Source: Portulaca oleracea
Taxonomy: Eukaryota; Streptophyta; Magnoliopsida; Caryophyllales; Portulacaceae
Assembly (NCBI GenBank): GCA_029582165.1
Contig: CM055877.1
Coordinates: 23,387,355-23,451,354, forward strand
Direction of reading: 5' to 3'
Length of the DNA stretch: 64,000 nucleotides
Shown: one piece after another, positions 1-12,488 of the stretch
How the letters are laid out: each line of letters starts with the position of its first letter
How positions within the stretch are numbered: the first letter of the stretch is position 1
Made by a program: the position numbers and the translations under genes
The notes under the pieces: generated by a model
What the model saw: only the letters and a program-made list of their open reading frames with translations
Database searches by the model: none
What the model was told of the DNA's origin: nothing

Positions 1-2175
1 TCCTAAGAAGTCCCATGGGAAATATTCACCTAAGGTGAGAGGACGACGTGAACCTTTCTCGAACGACCCAGAGGTTTTGGCCAACTGCTTCCTAGCGTTG
101 TCGACCCTCTTCCCTTGCCTAGCCGGTTGGGAACTTCTTTCCCCTCCTTGTTGCTTTCTATTGCGAGATGATGGTACTTGAACTTTGCTGTTCTTCCTAG
201 TTTTCCTCCGTGTGACGAGAGTCCATCCTCCCTCCTCCTCTAGACCTTCTGGTGCTTCCGTATGTCTCCTTTGAGAGGCCCGAGCTAAAATGGGGATAAA
301 AACTGGTTCTTGGCTCCCGAACTGGATCATCACAAGATCTTCTCTGTTATATGGAGCCAGGTGTGCCGAAATACAGTTAGTCTCGACGTTGTTGTCCAAG
401 TCCAATATTATCCTCCCTTCTTCAGCTAACCTCATGATGCGTTCTTTCAGGGTAATGCATTTCTCGAGAGGGTGACTGACTACCCTGTGATAGCGACAGT
501 ACCTCGGGTCGTTTGTCCATCCCGCTTCTTCTGGCCTCTTTGGTTGTGGGAGCTCGATAACACCCTTCTCCAGCAAGTCATCAAGCATTCCCGACAAGTC
601 TGAATCAGGGAACGGATATTTCTTCTCCTGTAGCTCCTTCAACGTAGGACGTTTCTTAGCATCATTCCTCGAGAATGTGGTTTTTCTGCTTTCTTGTTTG
701 GGTTTGGCAGAGATTCGAACTGGCTCCTCAATTGCAGTTGAAACATACATGGACTCCCTCTTTGAAGTCTTCACTGGCTTTGCATTCTTCTTGTACTCGT
801 TAGTACCCTTTCTTGCTTCGGACGAAGATGAAGATTTTCCCCGTCGATTCTCTATGGTAATCTCCATGTCGTGTGCCTTGGTTGCTAACTCCTGGAAGGT
901 CCTTGGCTTGACCATTTTGAGGACGTAGAGCAGGTCCCAGTGCATACCTTGAGTGCACATGTCGACAGCCGAAGCCTCAGAGAGGCGATCCTTGCACTCA
1001 AGACTAAGAGCCCTCCAATGATGGATGTATTCAAGGACCGACTCCCCCTCCCATTGTTTGGTATTCGTCAGCTCCGTCATGCTAACAACACGTTGAGTGC
1101 TGTAGAACCGGTTTAGGAACTCTCGCTCCATTTCTTCCCAGCTGTTGATAGACTCGGGTTCCAAATCTGTGTACCAGTCGAATGTTATCCCTTTCAATGA
1201 TCGAACAAACTGCTTCACCAGTCGGTCTCCTTCCGTCCCTGCATTGCTGCAAGTCTCGATGAAATGCGCAACGTGTTGCTTGGGGTTACCTTTTCCATCA
1301 AACTGATTGAACTTCGGGGGTTGATAACCGAGTGGCATCCGAAGCGCATCGATCCTCTTTGTGTAGGGCTTTGTATACAAGTGACTCTTGTTCGACGCCT
1401 CTCCGAGTTGAGCCCTTACTGCATTAGCAATCATACTCTGGATCTCTTCCGCAGTCATTGATCCTGAAGACGAGATCTTCTTTTTTTCACCGTCGCCATC
1501 ACCATCACCCTTAGAAGATTCTTTGTCAGATTCCTCGTCAGTTTCTTCATCAGACTCTTCATAAGGGCGCTTCTCTATTTTCCTCATTAGTTTCGCGATC
1601 TGTTCGCTTTGTTCGTCGATCTTTTTGTCTTTTTCTTCGCTTTCCCTAGCAAGTCTTCTCAGTGTAGCCTCCAACTCCGCAATCTTTTCTTCCATGTTGG
1701 AAGCGCCAGTTGTCATCACTGACATGATGACAGTTTGAGTAGACTCAATTTCAGCCTCCGAGAAGATAGATTCCTTTTCAGTCATTGGGGAAGAATCTTC
1801 GCTGGAATAGTCTTGGCCTTCAAAGTCCTCAGACTCGAAGATCGGGTTGTTGCGAGTTTGGAGTTCGTCCGTTCCACGCGGTGTAGTCATGACTGAGCCG
1901 AAGGTATTTGTAGTGCTTGGCCTCCGAGAGTGAGGAGTCATTTGAAGCACTCCCTGAAGGTTGGAATCAACAGCCAGACTCTTCCGTGACAGGGTTGGTG
2001 CCTTGGTAGTTGGTTCTTCCAGTAGAGCAGAAATTGCAGCAGCAGCGGCGGCAGCCTTTGCCATCCTTCGAGTCATTACTCCGCTTGATGTAGCACTCGT
2101 AGTCGTCGACCCTTGAGATGAAGCTTGAACGCTCCACTTTGTTGAGGGTTGAGAGACAACTTTCTTGGGTGTCAT
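1..2175 (-). CDS. Ty3/gypsy gag polyprotein, 3' end off window
   Basis: The minus strand has one open frame from an ATG at 2175 to the window edge, at least 725 codons without a stop. It encodes the capsid-type Gag of a Ty3/gypsy retrotransposon, which packages element RNA in the cytoplasm. Around residues 40-60 there is an Ala-rich stretch. Around residues 140-220 there is an acidic and charged region likely to form a coiled coil. A retrotransposon Gag core lies near residues 305-400, with the characteristic segment [15 protein letters not shown] Cys/His knuckle-like motif starts at C560 ([14 protein letters not shown]). A Lys/Arg-rich region lies near the left edge. The start follows the LTR and leader motif just upstream. 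An unbroken frame of this length suggests a fairly recent insertion. The pol part lies outside the window, so the lineage is not assigned. Confidence 0.85.
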   Translation of the reverse strand, partial: MTPKKVVSQPSTKWSVQASSQGSTTTSATSSGVMTRRMAKAAAAAAAISALLEEPTTKAPTLSRKSLAVDSNLQGVLQMTPHSRRPSTTNTFGSVMTTPRGTDELQTRNNPIFESEDFEGQDYSSEDSSPMTEKESIFSEAEIESTQTVIMSVMTTGASNMEEKIAELEATLRRLARESEEKDKKIDEQSEQIAKLMRKIEKRPYEESDEETDEESDKESSKGDGDGDGEKKKISSSGSMTAEEIQSMIANAVRAQLGEASNKSHLYTKPYTKRIDALRMPLGYQPPKFNQFDGKGNPKQHVAHFIETCSNAGTEGDRLVKQFVRSLKGITFDWYTDLEPESINSWEEMEREFLNRFYSTQRVVSMTELTNTKQWEGESVLEYIHHWRALSLECKDRLSEASAVDMCTQGMHWDLLYVLKMVKPRTFQELATKAHDMEITIENRRGKSSSSSEARKGTNEYKKNAKPVKTSKRESMYVSTAIEEPVRISAKPKQESRKTTFSRNDAKKRPTLKELQEKKYPFPDSDLSGMLDDLLEKGVIELPQPKRPEEAGWTNDPRYCRYHRVVSHPLEKCITLKERIMRLAEEGRIILDLDNNVETNCISAHLAPYNREDLVMIQFGSQEPVFIPILARASQRRHTEAPEGLEEEGGWTLVTRRKTRKNSKVQVPSSRNRKQQGGERSSQPARQGKRVDNARKQLAKTSGSFEKGSRRPLTLGEYFPWDFLG

Positions 2176-2258
2176 CGCGTCGCTTGAGTCGAAGATGAAT
2201 TGAACTTCTTGGAGAAAGAAATGAGAGGCAGAATTGTCCCACTGAGCGTGCCAAATTT

Positions 2259-3030
2259 GTAAACACAAATTTCGGGCCAGAAATAAATAAAGACAAGAAA
2301 TATGAGAAACAAATTAATTTTTATTGATATTTGAATGTAAGCGGGTACAATCTCTATAGCAAATACAATAATGATGATCATCTGATTCGATCTCCTATGA
2401 CTTGGGTGAGCCGAGGGCGCGGACGTTTGATCTCGATCGATGAACCAAACGAGGAAGACGACCGCAGTCTTTAATGTGAAGGACAGAAGCTGTTGAACTA
2501 GTTGACGTTTGTCCTTGGTGTTTGGTAGCTAGAGAGCGTCTGTAGTTCGATCTTCTCAAGGCTTTGCAAGTCTTGCTGAAGAACTCTGAAGCAGTTCTTG
2601 ATCTTGACGCAGTAGAGGCTTGAAGACTCGATCCTGAGCTTTTGCAGACTTCGATCCTTGGCGCTTGGATCTGAAGCCTCTGGAGTGCAGAATGTCGAAT
2701 GTCGCCGGTGTAGACTGCAGTCTCTTGAAAATGAGGGAGGTGACCCCTATTTATAGGCTCTGGAGGCCTAGGGTTGCCTAGGGTTAGAGTCGACTTTGGG
2801 CTTGGGCCCAATTTAATAATTATTCCTTTAATTTTAAAAAAAGAATTAATTATAGTTTTCTGTATCATAATTGACACGTGTCACAACACTATTGGCCAAG
2901 ATATATTTCCATTTAAAATTTAATTAAATGGACCGTCGTAATTAATTTTACACGCGACGAATAATAATTGGCCAAATAAACTTAATTTATTTTCCACGTG
3001 TCATTTGCCGACAAATTTTTGCCTCCTACA
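2259..3030 (-). repeat. 5' LTR of the gypsy element (772 bp)
   Basis: On the minus strand the segment begins TGTAGGAGGC at 3030 and ends TTTACA at 2259, giving TG...CA termini. It contains a TATA-like box (TATAAATAGGGG, near 2745-2756). It is followed at once by the leader motif TTGGCACGCTCAGTGGGAC (about 2236-2254), of the kind that follows many plant gypsy LTRs and acts as primer binding site region. The open frame at 2395-2877 lies inside the LTR and is not a gene. The partner LTR and the target duplication are outside the window, so the ends rest on motif and context. Confidence 0.75.
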
Positions 3031-3811
3031 TGATCACAGTGACATACGTTAGCAATTTGACAAGATAAACTCCGTAAAACATTTGTGTAAGCCATCCATC
3101 AACCCACGTACAAGGAACGAAGAAATTGAACTTTGTAGTTGTACTGGTTTGAACTTTGGGTCACATATGATATGAGACAGGGTGCTCCACGTCACATATC
3201 CATTTAAATGAGATACTAATACTTAATCGTAGAGGAAATTGTCTTCATCTTTTGGTGAAAACTGAAAAGGTAATTTTCTGCTTCTGACTTTTTAGTTACG
3301 GCGCACTGGAATAGACGTCTTAATAGACTGTCTTTTTTCCCATTAAAGATAATATATATTGGGCTAAAGATTATCCATATGGGTTTGGTTTCTCTCAATT
3401 AATTCTTACTTCGCAAGACTAAAAAAGTTAAACGTGCCTAATTCGCATACAATGGCACGACCCACTTGTGTGACAAGTTGCTTTGGAACACAAATGGTAC
3501 GCAGTACATACATTTCTTTTTTTAGATCGTAAGTTGAGGATGTGAATAAATAGGTATAGTAAAGTAGAAAAGTTAACTGCAGATAGTGTAGATGGTATGT
3601 TTACTTTTGTAATCTGCCTTCGACTATGTTTACTTGTGTAATTTGCCTCCAATATAAAGATCAAACCCTCAGACAATTAGAGATGGATATGGACACCCAA
3701 CACTCCATTTCAAACCAAAAATGTATAATGACTTCCGTAGTTGCCAAGTTCGGCAGCAGTAGACATGGGTATCGCCCACTGTGAATAGTACATCATGAGT
3801 CGTGATACTAT
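3031..3811. other. Intergenic, AT-rich, no gene recognised
   Basis: Only short chance frames are present on either strand. No repeat termini or known domains were seen between the gypsy LTR and the hAT-like MITE. Confidence 0.5.
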
Positions 3812-4053
3812 TAGACTTGGAAAAATTGACCTAACCCTAATGACCCCCGAACCCGACCCAGGCATAGACTTGATTTATCTTACAGGAAAGTTGTTTGTTT
3901 TCGACTTTTCATAAGACAAGCTTATTTGACTAAAAATAAAAACAACCCAACAACCTGACTCGAAAATGATAGCCCAAAGCCGAACCTTTTTACACGAACT
4001 ATCCCAACCCCAACCTGATCCAGATGACCCAAATGATCCAGTTTTCAAGCCTA
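3812..4053. mobile_element. hAT-like MITE (242 bp), TSD GATACTAT
   Basis: The element starts TAGACTTGG and ends CAAGCCTA, so its ends are imperfect inverted repeats (TAGACTTG / TAGGCTTG). The identical 8-bp sequence GATACTAT flanks it at 3804-3811 and 4054-4061. An 8-bp duplication and T-A-G termini are typical of hAT elements. The interior is rich in CCCGACCC and CCAACC motifs shared with other members of the family in this window. No transposase is encoded, so it is non-autonomous. Confidence 0.8.
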
Positions 4054-4061
4054 GATACTAT

Positions 4062-4814
4062 GACGTAAGTATCAGGGGAAGCAACAATACTTGGTTAGAT
4101 GAGTTAGGCCAAAAGGCACTGCATTAGTCAACAACAACATACCTCATTATAATCCTGCTAATACGAGGTCCAAAGTGGTTCAGTCATTCAGATGTAACCA
4201 GTCTTCCCCCATGCATAGGAATGCATAATGAGGCTGATTCCGGCAAACCAAAAAAGAAGGCATTGCATTAGTGGCACACCATTAATTCACTATCAAAAGG
4301 AGTTTCAGCAGGCTTAGTTCAACCTCTGAGGTCTTCCTAATACATAATTTCGACCAAAATTCAGGCCCAAGTCAATCAGAATTTCAAATATATGCAGTCA
4401 GATACCTCTGACATGGAATAGAAGAGATAATTCAACAAGGTAATCATCACATTCATAGTGTCATCTGCCTTAATTTACAAGGAAAGATGGAGCTAAGTTC
4501 CAGAGAGTAATAAGTTACAACAACAAAACACATATATTTACAAATTACACGTTAAACATCCGAAACAAGGCAGCAAACGCAGAAAGGATCATAACAGGCT
4601 CTACCAACTGAAGATAAGTCTCAGCCCCATGCATCCACAGCACAAACTGCTGAATGCTTGGTTCCTTATGATCATTTAAAGAAGAAGAAAAGTGGATAAA
4701 CCAAAATAAAAAGACTAAATAAACACAGTGGTACTAGAACCAACCTTCCCCAATGCCTATAAATATTCAAGGGGTATCGTCATATCGACCACCACGACAG
4801 CGTAAGATTCAGAT
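4062..4814 (-). other. 3' flank and probable 3'UTR of the MAP kinase gene
   Basis: This stretch lies directly downstream of the MAP kinase stop codon at 4815. It has no coding potential. The part nearest the gene probably holds the 3'UTR. The polyadenylation site cannot be fixed by eye. Confidence 0.4.
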
Positions 4815-7800
4815 TCATGAGCACATTTCCATGTGAGCAGCCCCGGCTTCGGGGTGGTAATGGAGGATCTCCTGCCACATCGTCTCCCTGATCATCTCCT
4901 CATCCAAATCCTCGTCGATGTCGAGATCAATCGGTACCTGAGCAGGTGGGTTATTGCGGGGATCATACAGGGGCGACATGTAGGGATGCTGGAGCGCGTC
5001 TGTGACACTGATCCTCTTGGTGGGGTCGAACACCAGCATCTTCTGTAGCAGGTCGATGGCGAGAGGGTGGGCGGTTGGGTAGAGGCGGGCCAGGGGTGTC
5101 CCGGGGGAGTACGGGAGAGACTTGATGAACTTCTTGGCCTTGGGGTTGTCGATGAACTCGAGATCGGTGTCCTTCTGACTGCCGAGGATGTTGATGATGA
5201 GCTTGAGCTGGTTGAGGCATTCGGTGCCTGGGAACAGGGGCTTGCGGCCTAGGAGCTCAGCGAAGATGCACCCAACAGACCACACGTCGATCGACGTCCC
5301 GTACTTGTCGCAGCAAAGGAGGAGCTCTGGGGCACGGTACCAGCGCGTCACCACGTACTCCGTCATGAACTGCCCTTTCCCGCTGCTCGTGCGTGCCAGC
5401 CCAAAGTCGCAGATTTTGAGGTCGCAGTTTGCGTTGATCAGGAGGTTCCCAGGCTTTAGGTCCCGGTGAAGGATGTTTGCCGAGTGGAGGTACTTCAGAC
5501 CTCTAAGGAGCTGCATTCAAGGGTGCACATGCTTAATAAGAAGTAAAAAAAATTGCAGAGTGATCACAAAAAATGCAGTCTCTAATAGGGATGAGCGACA
5601 GGCCGGGCTGGGTCAGGGTCGGCCCATTGAAGCTGTGGGTCGGGTCAGGCTCTTCTAGCACTGGGCCGACCCATTTTGACCCAAAATTTACGATGAAGGC
5701 TATTTGTACAAAAAATACTACTTGTGCTAATCATTGGTTAATTATGAATTCTTATTAACATATTTAACTAAATTTAGTATTTAAGTTAATACAGAAAACT
5801 ATTTATTTTGGGGTCATTGATGGGCCAGCCCATTCACCAACCCGTTAATGATCCGACCCTTTAGAGACCCCCTTTTACTTGGACCTACGCTCTCGACACT
5901 GCAGGGACCCAACCGATTTCCCACCCCAAGTCTCAAAAGACATACACCAGCTAAACAACAAATAGATCTTCAGATGAGACCAACCACTAGGGTTCCATTT
6001 GGTTCTTGAAGAATGAGATGGAAAGATTGAAAAATGAAAATGACTTTTCTTCATTTTGCTTTTAGAAAAATGAAAAAAAAAAGAGTTGGAAACATCATGG
6101 AAAATTAGATTGATTTTGTCAAATAATATTTTCCTTCAAAATTAGAGGAAAGTGGAAGGAAAACATGATAAGTTAAATAGAAGGAAAGGATTGGACTTTG
6201 GAGAGGTAGAAGAGAAGGTGAGGGATCGGTAGGGAGGAAGGGACTTCTTATACTAAGTAGTGAGGAGAGATGAGTTTTCCCACTGAAGGAATGGATGAGT
6301 TCCATACTCACTTGAGAAGATGTAGGTTATCTCACAGAAGGAATGGATGAGTTCCCCTCCTATCCCAAATTTCCCCACTAGAGAGATGGGCCCCCATTCT
6401 GGTTACCTTACCCATAAAAAAGGGATGGGAGAAGAAGAAAAACCAAAAGTGTGGAGGATAGCAATTTCATAATCATTATGAGAGTCTAATAGGATGAAAC
6501 AAGCAAAAGCAAGAAAGATAATGACCAACAATAGATGGGGACAAGCAAAATAGACTGAGATGCATTTCCAAGAAATAAGCTAGCCACCTACTCAGTTAAA
6601 CTCTTCCACAAATTGAGCCCAAGTCAACCAAGTAAGTAATACACAATTGAAAGTGCGATTCTAAGCCTAAACCAGTTGGCAGTGGATTGAGTAATTCACT
6701 GGCTTACATGCCTATTCAAACCCGACTTTCAGATTCTATTCCAACCCGACTTTCACATTCTACTCAAACGCAACTTTCACCAGCTAATATACATGCTCAA
6801 AGCAACGTATTTTATCAATATAGAACAAACCTGATTTCACATTCTACCAAACTTAACCCAACACTATAAATTTGGAATGTCAAACTCCATGTATAACATT
6901 TTCTAACCATGTACAGCTTACGCCTAAGAGCTTTAACCTCAAGTGGCATGAGAGTAGGAGGATTACCCTCCCCACCAGGGTTCGGAGCCTCGGGGCCACA
7001 ATTTGGGAATTGTTGGTGGTCCCCAAGGCTTCTCGTGGGCAGCCCTCAAGGATAGCTGGCAAGGCCTCCATTGGGCTTAGTTTGGTGCTATTTTACTCTC
7101 CTCTATCTGCCTGATAGCCTGTATAGGAGGCCCAATAGGTGGGACAACTTACCACAACAACAGTTTGGGTCCCGCATATGTGGGGTCTGTGAGGACCAAA
7201 TTATCATCAATGTGAAAAAATTATAATAATTTAAACATGTACTCATTCAAAATAAAATAATTAATTAACCTTCAAGATAAATCCAAAGAATAATAGGTGA
7301 CAACATCAGCTGTGACCTAAATTAGAATGAAATGAATATGCATAACCAAGTTCCAAATGATGGGGTACCCCTTCCTAAGTACACAACATAGCACAAAATT
7401 TACTACTCAGAAGAAGTTGATGTCAAATTGTTCTGATCTGCAGAAGGGAAAGTGATTTACACTAGCACATGTTGCAAAGGTGGACTAGGCCTACCAGCAA
7501 CTTCACTGCTTACTAGATGAGAACAACAGAAGAGTTGCTACATTTCCAAACACCTGTGGCTGAATATTCTAGTCCATAGAATGATTCGTTATAAAGGTAC
7601 TGTCGCCATTGGACTCAAGTCTCTTAGAATGTTACGGTAAAATGAAACCAACTCTGACCCATGCTATTAAAAATCATTGCATTGGCGGGAGGAGGGGAAT
7701 TGAAGATGCAGGACAGCAGCGATCACAAACAACTTTGAGGGCAGAAAACAGAGACCACATCAATGACCTAAAACCCCTTACAAGCATATGGCCGATTAAT

Positions 7801-8608
7801 GTGTTACAGTCTACTCTGTGAAAGCCATGGAGAATTGAATAGAATTTGGAGTGCAACTCACAACAACAAAATACAAGCTGATGGTCATTTCTATTGGGCC
7901 CTTTCAAATAGCAAAGTAACAAAGCAACACATATTACATAATTGGAATTGGTCAATCTAGATGAAGATATGTCTCAATTTAGAGATGCGAACTATAACAA
8001 AGCTTGGTGATGTGCTTGAAATATTCTAGGCTGTAACCACCATACTAGAATTACACTATCTTCCCGAGAACCAGTGAGCATTGATGACAGAAAGAACAGA
8101 CAATCTTGCCAAATACAAATGCGAGTGCTAAACATAAAGAGCCGGGAGGAAAGACTAGGGAAAAAAGTAGCACCAAAAATTATACCTGGAATAAGAAATA
8201 CTGGCAGTGATCATTGGTAAGTGCCTGGGAGGACTTTATAATCTGGTGAAGATCAGTATCCATGAGTTCATAAACCAGATAGACATCCTTGAAGTTTTTA
8301 GGATGAACAGGCAACATGACATCCTTCAAAGCAATCACATTTTCATGCCGAAGGTGCCTAAGAAGCTTCAACTCCCGCAATGTCCTCAACGCATCGACGC
8401 GGTTCTCAAACGCGTTGTGTATCTTCTTTATGGCTACTTTCTCATTAGTCTCCTTGTTGACAGAGGAGCAAACAACTCCATAAGCACCTCGACCTATAGG
8501 CTTGATGGGCACATACTTTGTGTCAATCTCAAACAAAGTCTGCCACATGGAATAGTAATGCTTCCCTTGGTACCTAACCCCATTTGGTGGCTCAACAGGG
8601 GTTGCCAT
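4815..8608 (-). CDS. MPK7: Group C mitogen-activated protein kinase (MPK7-like)
   Basis: This is a serine/threonine kinase that ends a MAPKKK-MKK-MPK cascade in cytosol and nucleus. Coding exons are 8186-8608 and 4815-5510, 372 aa in total. The intron is phase 0 with donor CAG/GTATAA and acceptor TGCAG/CTC. Visible motifs are the Gly-rich loop GRGAYG (39-44), ATP-binding K61 (VAIKK), catalytic HRD (156-158), DFG (176-178), activation-loop TEY (191-193) and an acidic C-terminal docking-like stretch (DIDEDLDEE). Length, the two-exon layout and the N-terminus [10 protein letters not shown] match plant group C MPK1/2/7/14; which member is orthologous cannot be fixed. I start at 8608 because the in-frame codons upstream lie beyond a splice acceptor (TTTTGTAG at 8610). 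Intron 1 holds a hAT-like MITE. The 5' half of the gene has a paralogous relic at 43.3-46.0 kb. Confidence 0.95.
5586..5929. mobile_element. hAT-like MITE in MAP kinase intron 1 (344 bp)
   Basis: The element begins TAGGGATGAGCG and ends CCCACCCCAA. The flanks GTCTCTAA (5578-5585) and GTCTCAAA (5930-5937) match at 7 of 8 bases, as expected for an aged hAT duplication. The interior carries GGGTCGGGTC and GGCCGACCC motifs of the same family as the copies at 3.8, 23.5, 41.7 and 53.4 kb. It sits in an intron and does not touch a splice site. Confidence 0.6.
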
Positions 8609-8609
8609 T

Positions 8610-9252
8610 CTACAAAACCATCCACAACACAAGCAAATCAACTCAGATTACAAAAATCATACAACATCAAAGCCATCTTGCAGTTTCAACAAGCCAAACA
8701 TCAGCTCATTAAATAACAAACAACCAAATCTTTCACCCAACTAACCTCAAATTCTACTGAGGTTATTCCCAAGGGGGCCTAGATCAAAGACTGTTGAATG
8801 TCTACTAATTACTACTAAAACCCCAAAACAAAACAAAATCAATGAAAGAAGCAAGATGGAGGTAAGTTTAGTACACTTGATACAAGATTGCAGTTTGAGC
8901 AGGAAGGCAGAGAAGAATCCAAGATGTTAAAGTTACGAAAACAGTGACTCTCACACAAATTAGGAGTGCCTTTGAACTTAAACAAGCTGCTCCAAATAAC
9001 ACAACTTTACTTGAGCACTGACTTCAATTTGTACTTATATCTTCAATTCAACCTTCATTTTATTCTTCAGATTAATGATGGTACCAACCCAACATACATG
9101 TAACAGTCAAAAAGTATTTCTTCAGAAGTCATGATAAAAAAAAAAGCCCACCAAATTTCATAGAAAAACCATGAATGGCACTTTTAACTTTAAATAGAAA
9201 TTATGATACTATTCAAAATAATTTTCCAGAAAAGGAGAAAAAATTGACGTAC
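8610..9252 (-). other. 5'UTR intron of the MAP kinase gene
   Basis: A donor CAAAG/GTACGT at 9253/9252 and an acceptor TTTTGTAG at 8610 bracket 643 bp directly upstream of the ATG. The region upstream of the donor (about 9253-9700) is the likely 5'UTR exon and promoter. The donor is also kept in the paralogous relic, which supports its reality. Confidence 0.6.
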
Positions 9253-9770
9253 CTTTGATCTAAGATCCCTGAAATAAAATTAAAACCACTTCACTTTCTT
9301 CAAACCCAAAAATCAAACGACAGCTTAATCACCAATCCCCCTAAAAAACTGCTTTTTCAAACTCATTCCACATATAAACATCTTCAAAAATCCCAACTTT
9401 CTCTCTTACACGCTTAAATTCACAGTACCCAGATAACCTTTTATCGAATCTCGAAAAACCCAAGAGAGAATTCAGCCGAAAGTCCCCAAAATAGCAGGAA
9501 TTTAGAACCCTAATCGTCACCTTTACCAATTTCCCAACATGAAACTGGCATTGATCATCAGATCTAGGGATTAAGTAGTAGGAAAATTCGATCCAGATGA
9601 TGAAAACGCTATCTGGGCAATCATAATTTTTATTTTATTTTTCGGGGGCGAATAAGAGGGACGTGGGTTTGGATCAGATCCTGGATTTGGGTGATTTTGT
9701 TATGTCGTCACGATCACTGGAACTGAGAGAAAGCAGAGAGGAGGAAAGAGAGATGAGCATGGGCTACAAA
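9253..9770 (-). promoter_or_regulatory. Probable 5'UTR exon and core promoter of the MAP kinase
   Basis: The segment lies upstream of the 5'UTR splice donor. It is conserved in the relic copy up to about 45930, including GATCAGATCCTGGAT and the GAGATGAGCATGGGCTAC segment. I saw no single convincing TATA box. Conservation stops near 9860. Confidence 0.4.
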
Positions 9771-9860
9771 AAAAAATGGCTGACAAAGGATAATTTATTT
9801 ATTTTTCCCACTTTCTTATTTTATTTACTCCGTTAATAATACTCTAGGTTTCTAGAGAAT

Positions 9861-10998
9861 TGGTATCTTCCTAATTTAAAACATGTTCTAACGTTTAGAT
9901 TTTTATTTATATAATAAAATATATGTTTTATCATGAATGAGTAAACTTTATACACGTATACAATGTACGCAAATATCCACCTATCCATACAGAAATTATT
10001 AATGTAAGTTTATTTGCTTTAGTATATAGTGTTTGAAACGCACAAGTTTTGTCTATAATTTATTAGAGAAAATATATTTTTTATGTCAATTTTCCATTAA
10101 TATAGATGGATACTAATGTATTGAGAACTTATTTGGTTCATATAAAGGGGCAGGAGTTGATATGTTTGCGTATCGAATTATTATGTTTTATGATTGTTTG
10201 TACCTTTTATGGTTTGAGATTTTATAATCAAGGGTGTCAAGTTGTCCTTCTTTGGGAGGAATTCCATACACATCTTACATTTGGAGGATATAAGATCAGA
10301 TTCCCAAAAACATCTAAAAAAATTTTAAAAAAACGAAAAGCTCATGAACATTCTCATAACTCTCATTTCTCACCCATCGAGCAGCAACATATACCCTAAG
10401 CATTCATCGATATGGCTTAACATTCGTTCTTGCACTCTACTTCTCCTCCTCCTCCTCTTTAACATTCATCGTCCATAACCTATAAATGATTGTCAGAAAC
10501 GGCTGAGAAGAAGATCAACTATCACCTAAGTAGAAGAAACCATCGAGATGGTTGCCGAAAACCAGAACAATTTATACCTTCCCCTTCCCCTTCCCCTTCT
10601 CTTCCTTTACATGTCTCGAAGACTCAATTTGCGTATGTCGTCGTTTTCACCAGGCTTGATTCTTTGAGTTTTCGATTGTTCGGTCTCATTTCGAGTTGAA
10701 TTCATACCGTTAATAAAGGGTTTTTGCTTGTTTTAACCCCTTATTTATGAATAAGTTATGATGATTTTGTGTTTTGTAGGTTAAATCAAAGGAAAGCGGA
10801 AAAAGGGAACCAAAAGTGTTGAAAAATCCATCATTCGCAACAAAAACATGCCCAACACGGATCGTGTCAGCCTAACACAGACCGTGTTGGGCCTGTTGGC
10901 TAGCTGACACTTAAGGAATGAAAACGAAAGAAACAACACGAACCACGGGACTAGGGACCGTGTTAATAAATGGTGACTTCAGCTTTAGTCCTCTTGAG
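9861..10998. other. Intergenic; possible LTR-like fragment at the right
   Basis: 9861-10430 is AT-rich without recognisable content. About 10430-10980 has palindromic motifs such as ACACGGATCGTGT and ACACAGACCGTGT (10855-10890), reminiscent of LTR or leader sequence of plant gypsy elements, but I found no termini. It abuts the end of the gag remnant at 10999. Confidence 0.3.
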
Positions 10999-12488
10999 TT
11001 AAGTGAAAAGTGGATCTTCTGGAGGAATCTGATTGTCGTTGCCACCTACTGGTGTAGGACTAGGGATAGCCACTAGGGTGGTGGTGTTCCTGTTATTGTG
11101 GCGGCTAGATCGAGTAAGAAATGCCACACCGTCTGATGTTGGCTCGTCTGTTTCAATCCATTCTTTCTCAGAATGCTCATACTTGTCATCGTCATCGCTA
11201 TCCCAAATGCCATGAATGGATAGACCTTCATGAACTCCAAATATTTTTGGGACAGGTTGTCCCACTTCAACAATCAAACAGGAAGGGTCAAAGCTTGAAC
11301 CTTCACAAAAGATAGCATTTGTATGCTCAGGCATTGGGTTATCTTGGTTATTGGGCTTCTTAGCAACTTTTGGCATAGGGAGTGTTCCCGCTCTTATCAG
11401 ATCCTCTATCTTGTTCTTGAGAGTCCAACACTTTTCAGTATCATGCCCTCGGCAATAATGATAGCGGCAAAATTGGTTGGCATCCCAATTTCTACCCTTA
11501 ATTTCTAGCTCTTCTTTTGGTAAAGGTAAAGCCAAAATACCCTTCTTGACCAGTCGATCAAGGGCCTGAGTATAAGGAACATCCAATGGTGTGTATGTCT
11601 CATAGTTTGGCGCGTAAGGCCTTTTGCGCTGAATGGAATTAGTCTCAACAACTTTAGGAGGGTGGCTAGCTGCACTAGTAGCCCTCCTGTTGGAGCTAGA
11701 TCCTTTCCAACCAGACGAAGTGGTCTTATCATTGTGCAGTTGAACACAAATGTCTTTCAAGTAATCGAAATCCTTGATGACATGATATCCGAAGTGCTTA
11801 GACAAGTTTCTCTTGAGCCCTTGCTTGAAGGTAGATAACTGCAAGCGAAGATGAATGGTCTCATTGATGTGAGACAGCTTGGTATGCCACCTTTCAAAGT
11901 AATCCAAGAAGGATTCATCGTTCCTCTGCTTCATGGTGCTTAGGTCGTCCACCGTGGCTTGCTTCTTCTGGATGCGACTGTAATGGTTAATTAAAACTTT
12001 GAATAACTCATTCCATTCGGCTTTAACCTGGGGTGATAGAGCACGGTACCACACTTGGGCTTCACCATCTAAGGTGGATGAGAAGATTGTGGAGTATAAA
12101 CCAACGTCGATCCGGTTTAGAGGTGCCAATCTCATGAACTCTTCAATATGGTGAGTGGGATTCTCAGAGGGTTTGAACTTGATGTTTGGTACCTCAACCT
12201 TGTCAGCGATCTTCAGAATTGGCTGAATAGGCAATGGTACGTCCATGTAGTTGTCAGCAAAGACCGACACAGAGCTCATTGCTTTAGTGATGCTTTCCAA
12301 CCTTTGTTCAAGGGCCTTAACAGCGGAGTCCCTTGTAGGCTTGGACACCTTTGTTTTAGATGTCTCTACTCCTTCAAATTCTATTGATGTTTTGATGAGA
12401 TCATGTTCAGACTCATACCGATGAATCTCTTCATCGTCTTCCTCAGTATTTAGTCCTAGCTTAGCATTGATTTTGGTGATTGTCTGTA
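10999..12488 (-). pseudogene. Ty3/gypsy gag, C-terminal part, split by a solo LTR
   Basis: About 496 codons of Gag run from the insertion junction at 12488 down to a stop at 10999. The Gag core includes the segment EWNELFKVLINHYSRIQKK. Downstream there is a Cys/His motif (CRYHYCRGHDTEKC). The upstream start codon at 12516 lies within the inserted solo LTR and is not genuine. Across the insertion the 5' part continues at 15821, in the same frame once the insertion and one target duplication are removed. No pol follows on the left, so the element is truncated. Confidence 0.8.

Larger units (their letters stand above)
6205..9860. repeat. Paralogous block A, copy 1 (MAPK intron 1 to promoter)
   Basis: This interval aligns in the same order and orientation with 43305-46000. 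Matching landmarks include AGAGTCTAATAGGATG versus AGAGTCTAATCAGATG (about 6483 / 43551), CCATGTACAGCTTACGCC versus CCATGTACGGTATACGCC (about 6907 / 44120), GATCTGCAGAAGGGAAAGTG (about 7434 / 44865) and GTTTGGATCAGATCCTGGAT (about 9667 / 45820). The second copy lacks the part equivalent to about 7630-8930, including coding exon 1. Confidence 0.85.

Noticed and set aside
2395..2877. 160-codon minus-strand frame
   Set aside because: It lies entirely inside the LTR, downstream of its TATA box, and has no family match.
4833..5658. Several plus-strand open frames over the MAP kinase last exon
   Set aside because: They are antisense shadows of the kinase exon, with no domain of their own.
8609..8641. 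Upstream start adding eleven residues to the MAP kinase
   Set aside because: A splice acceptor lies between, and the family N-terminus begins at [10 protein letters not shown].
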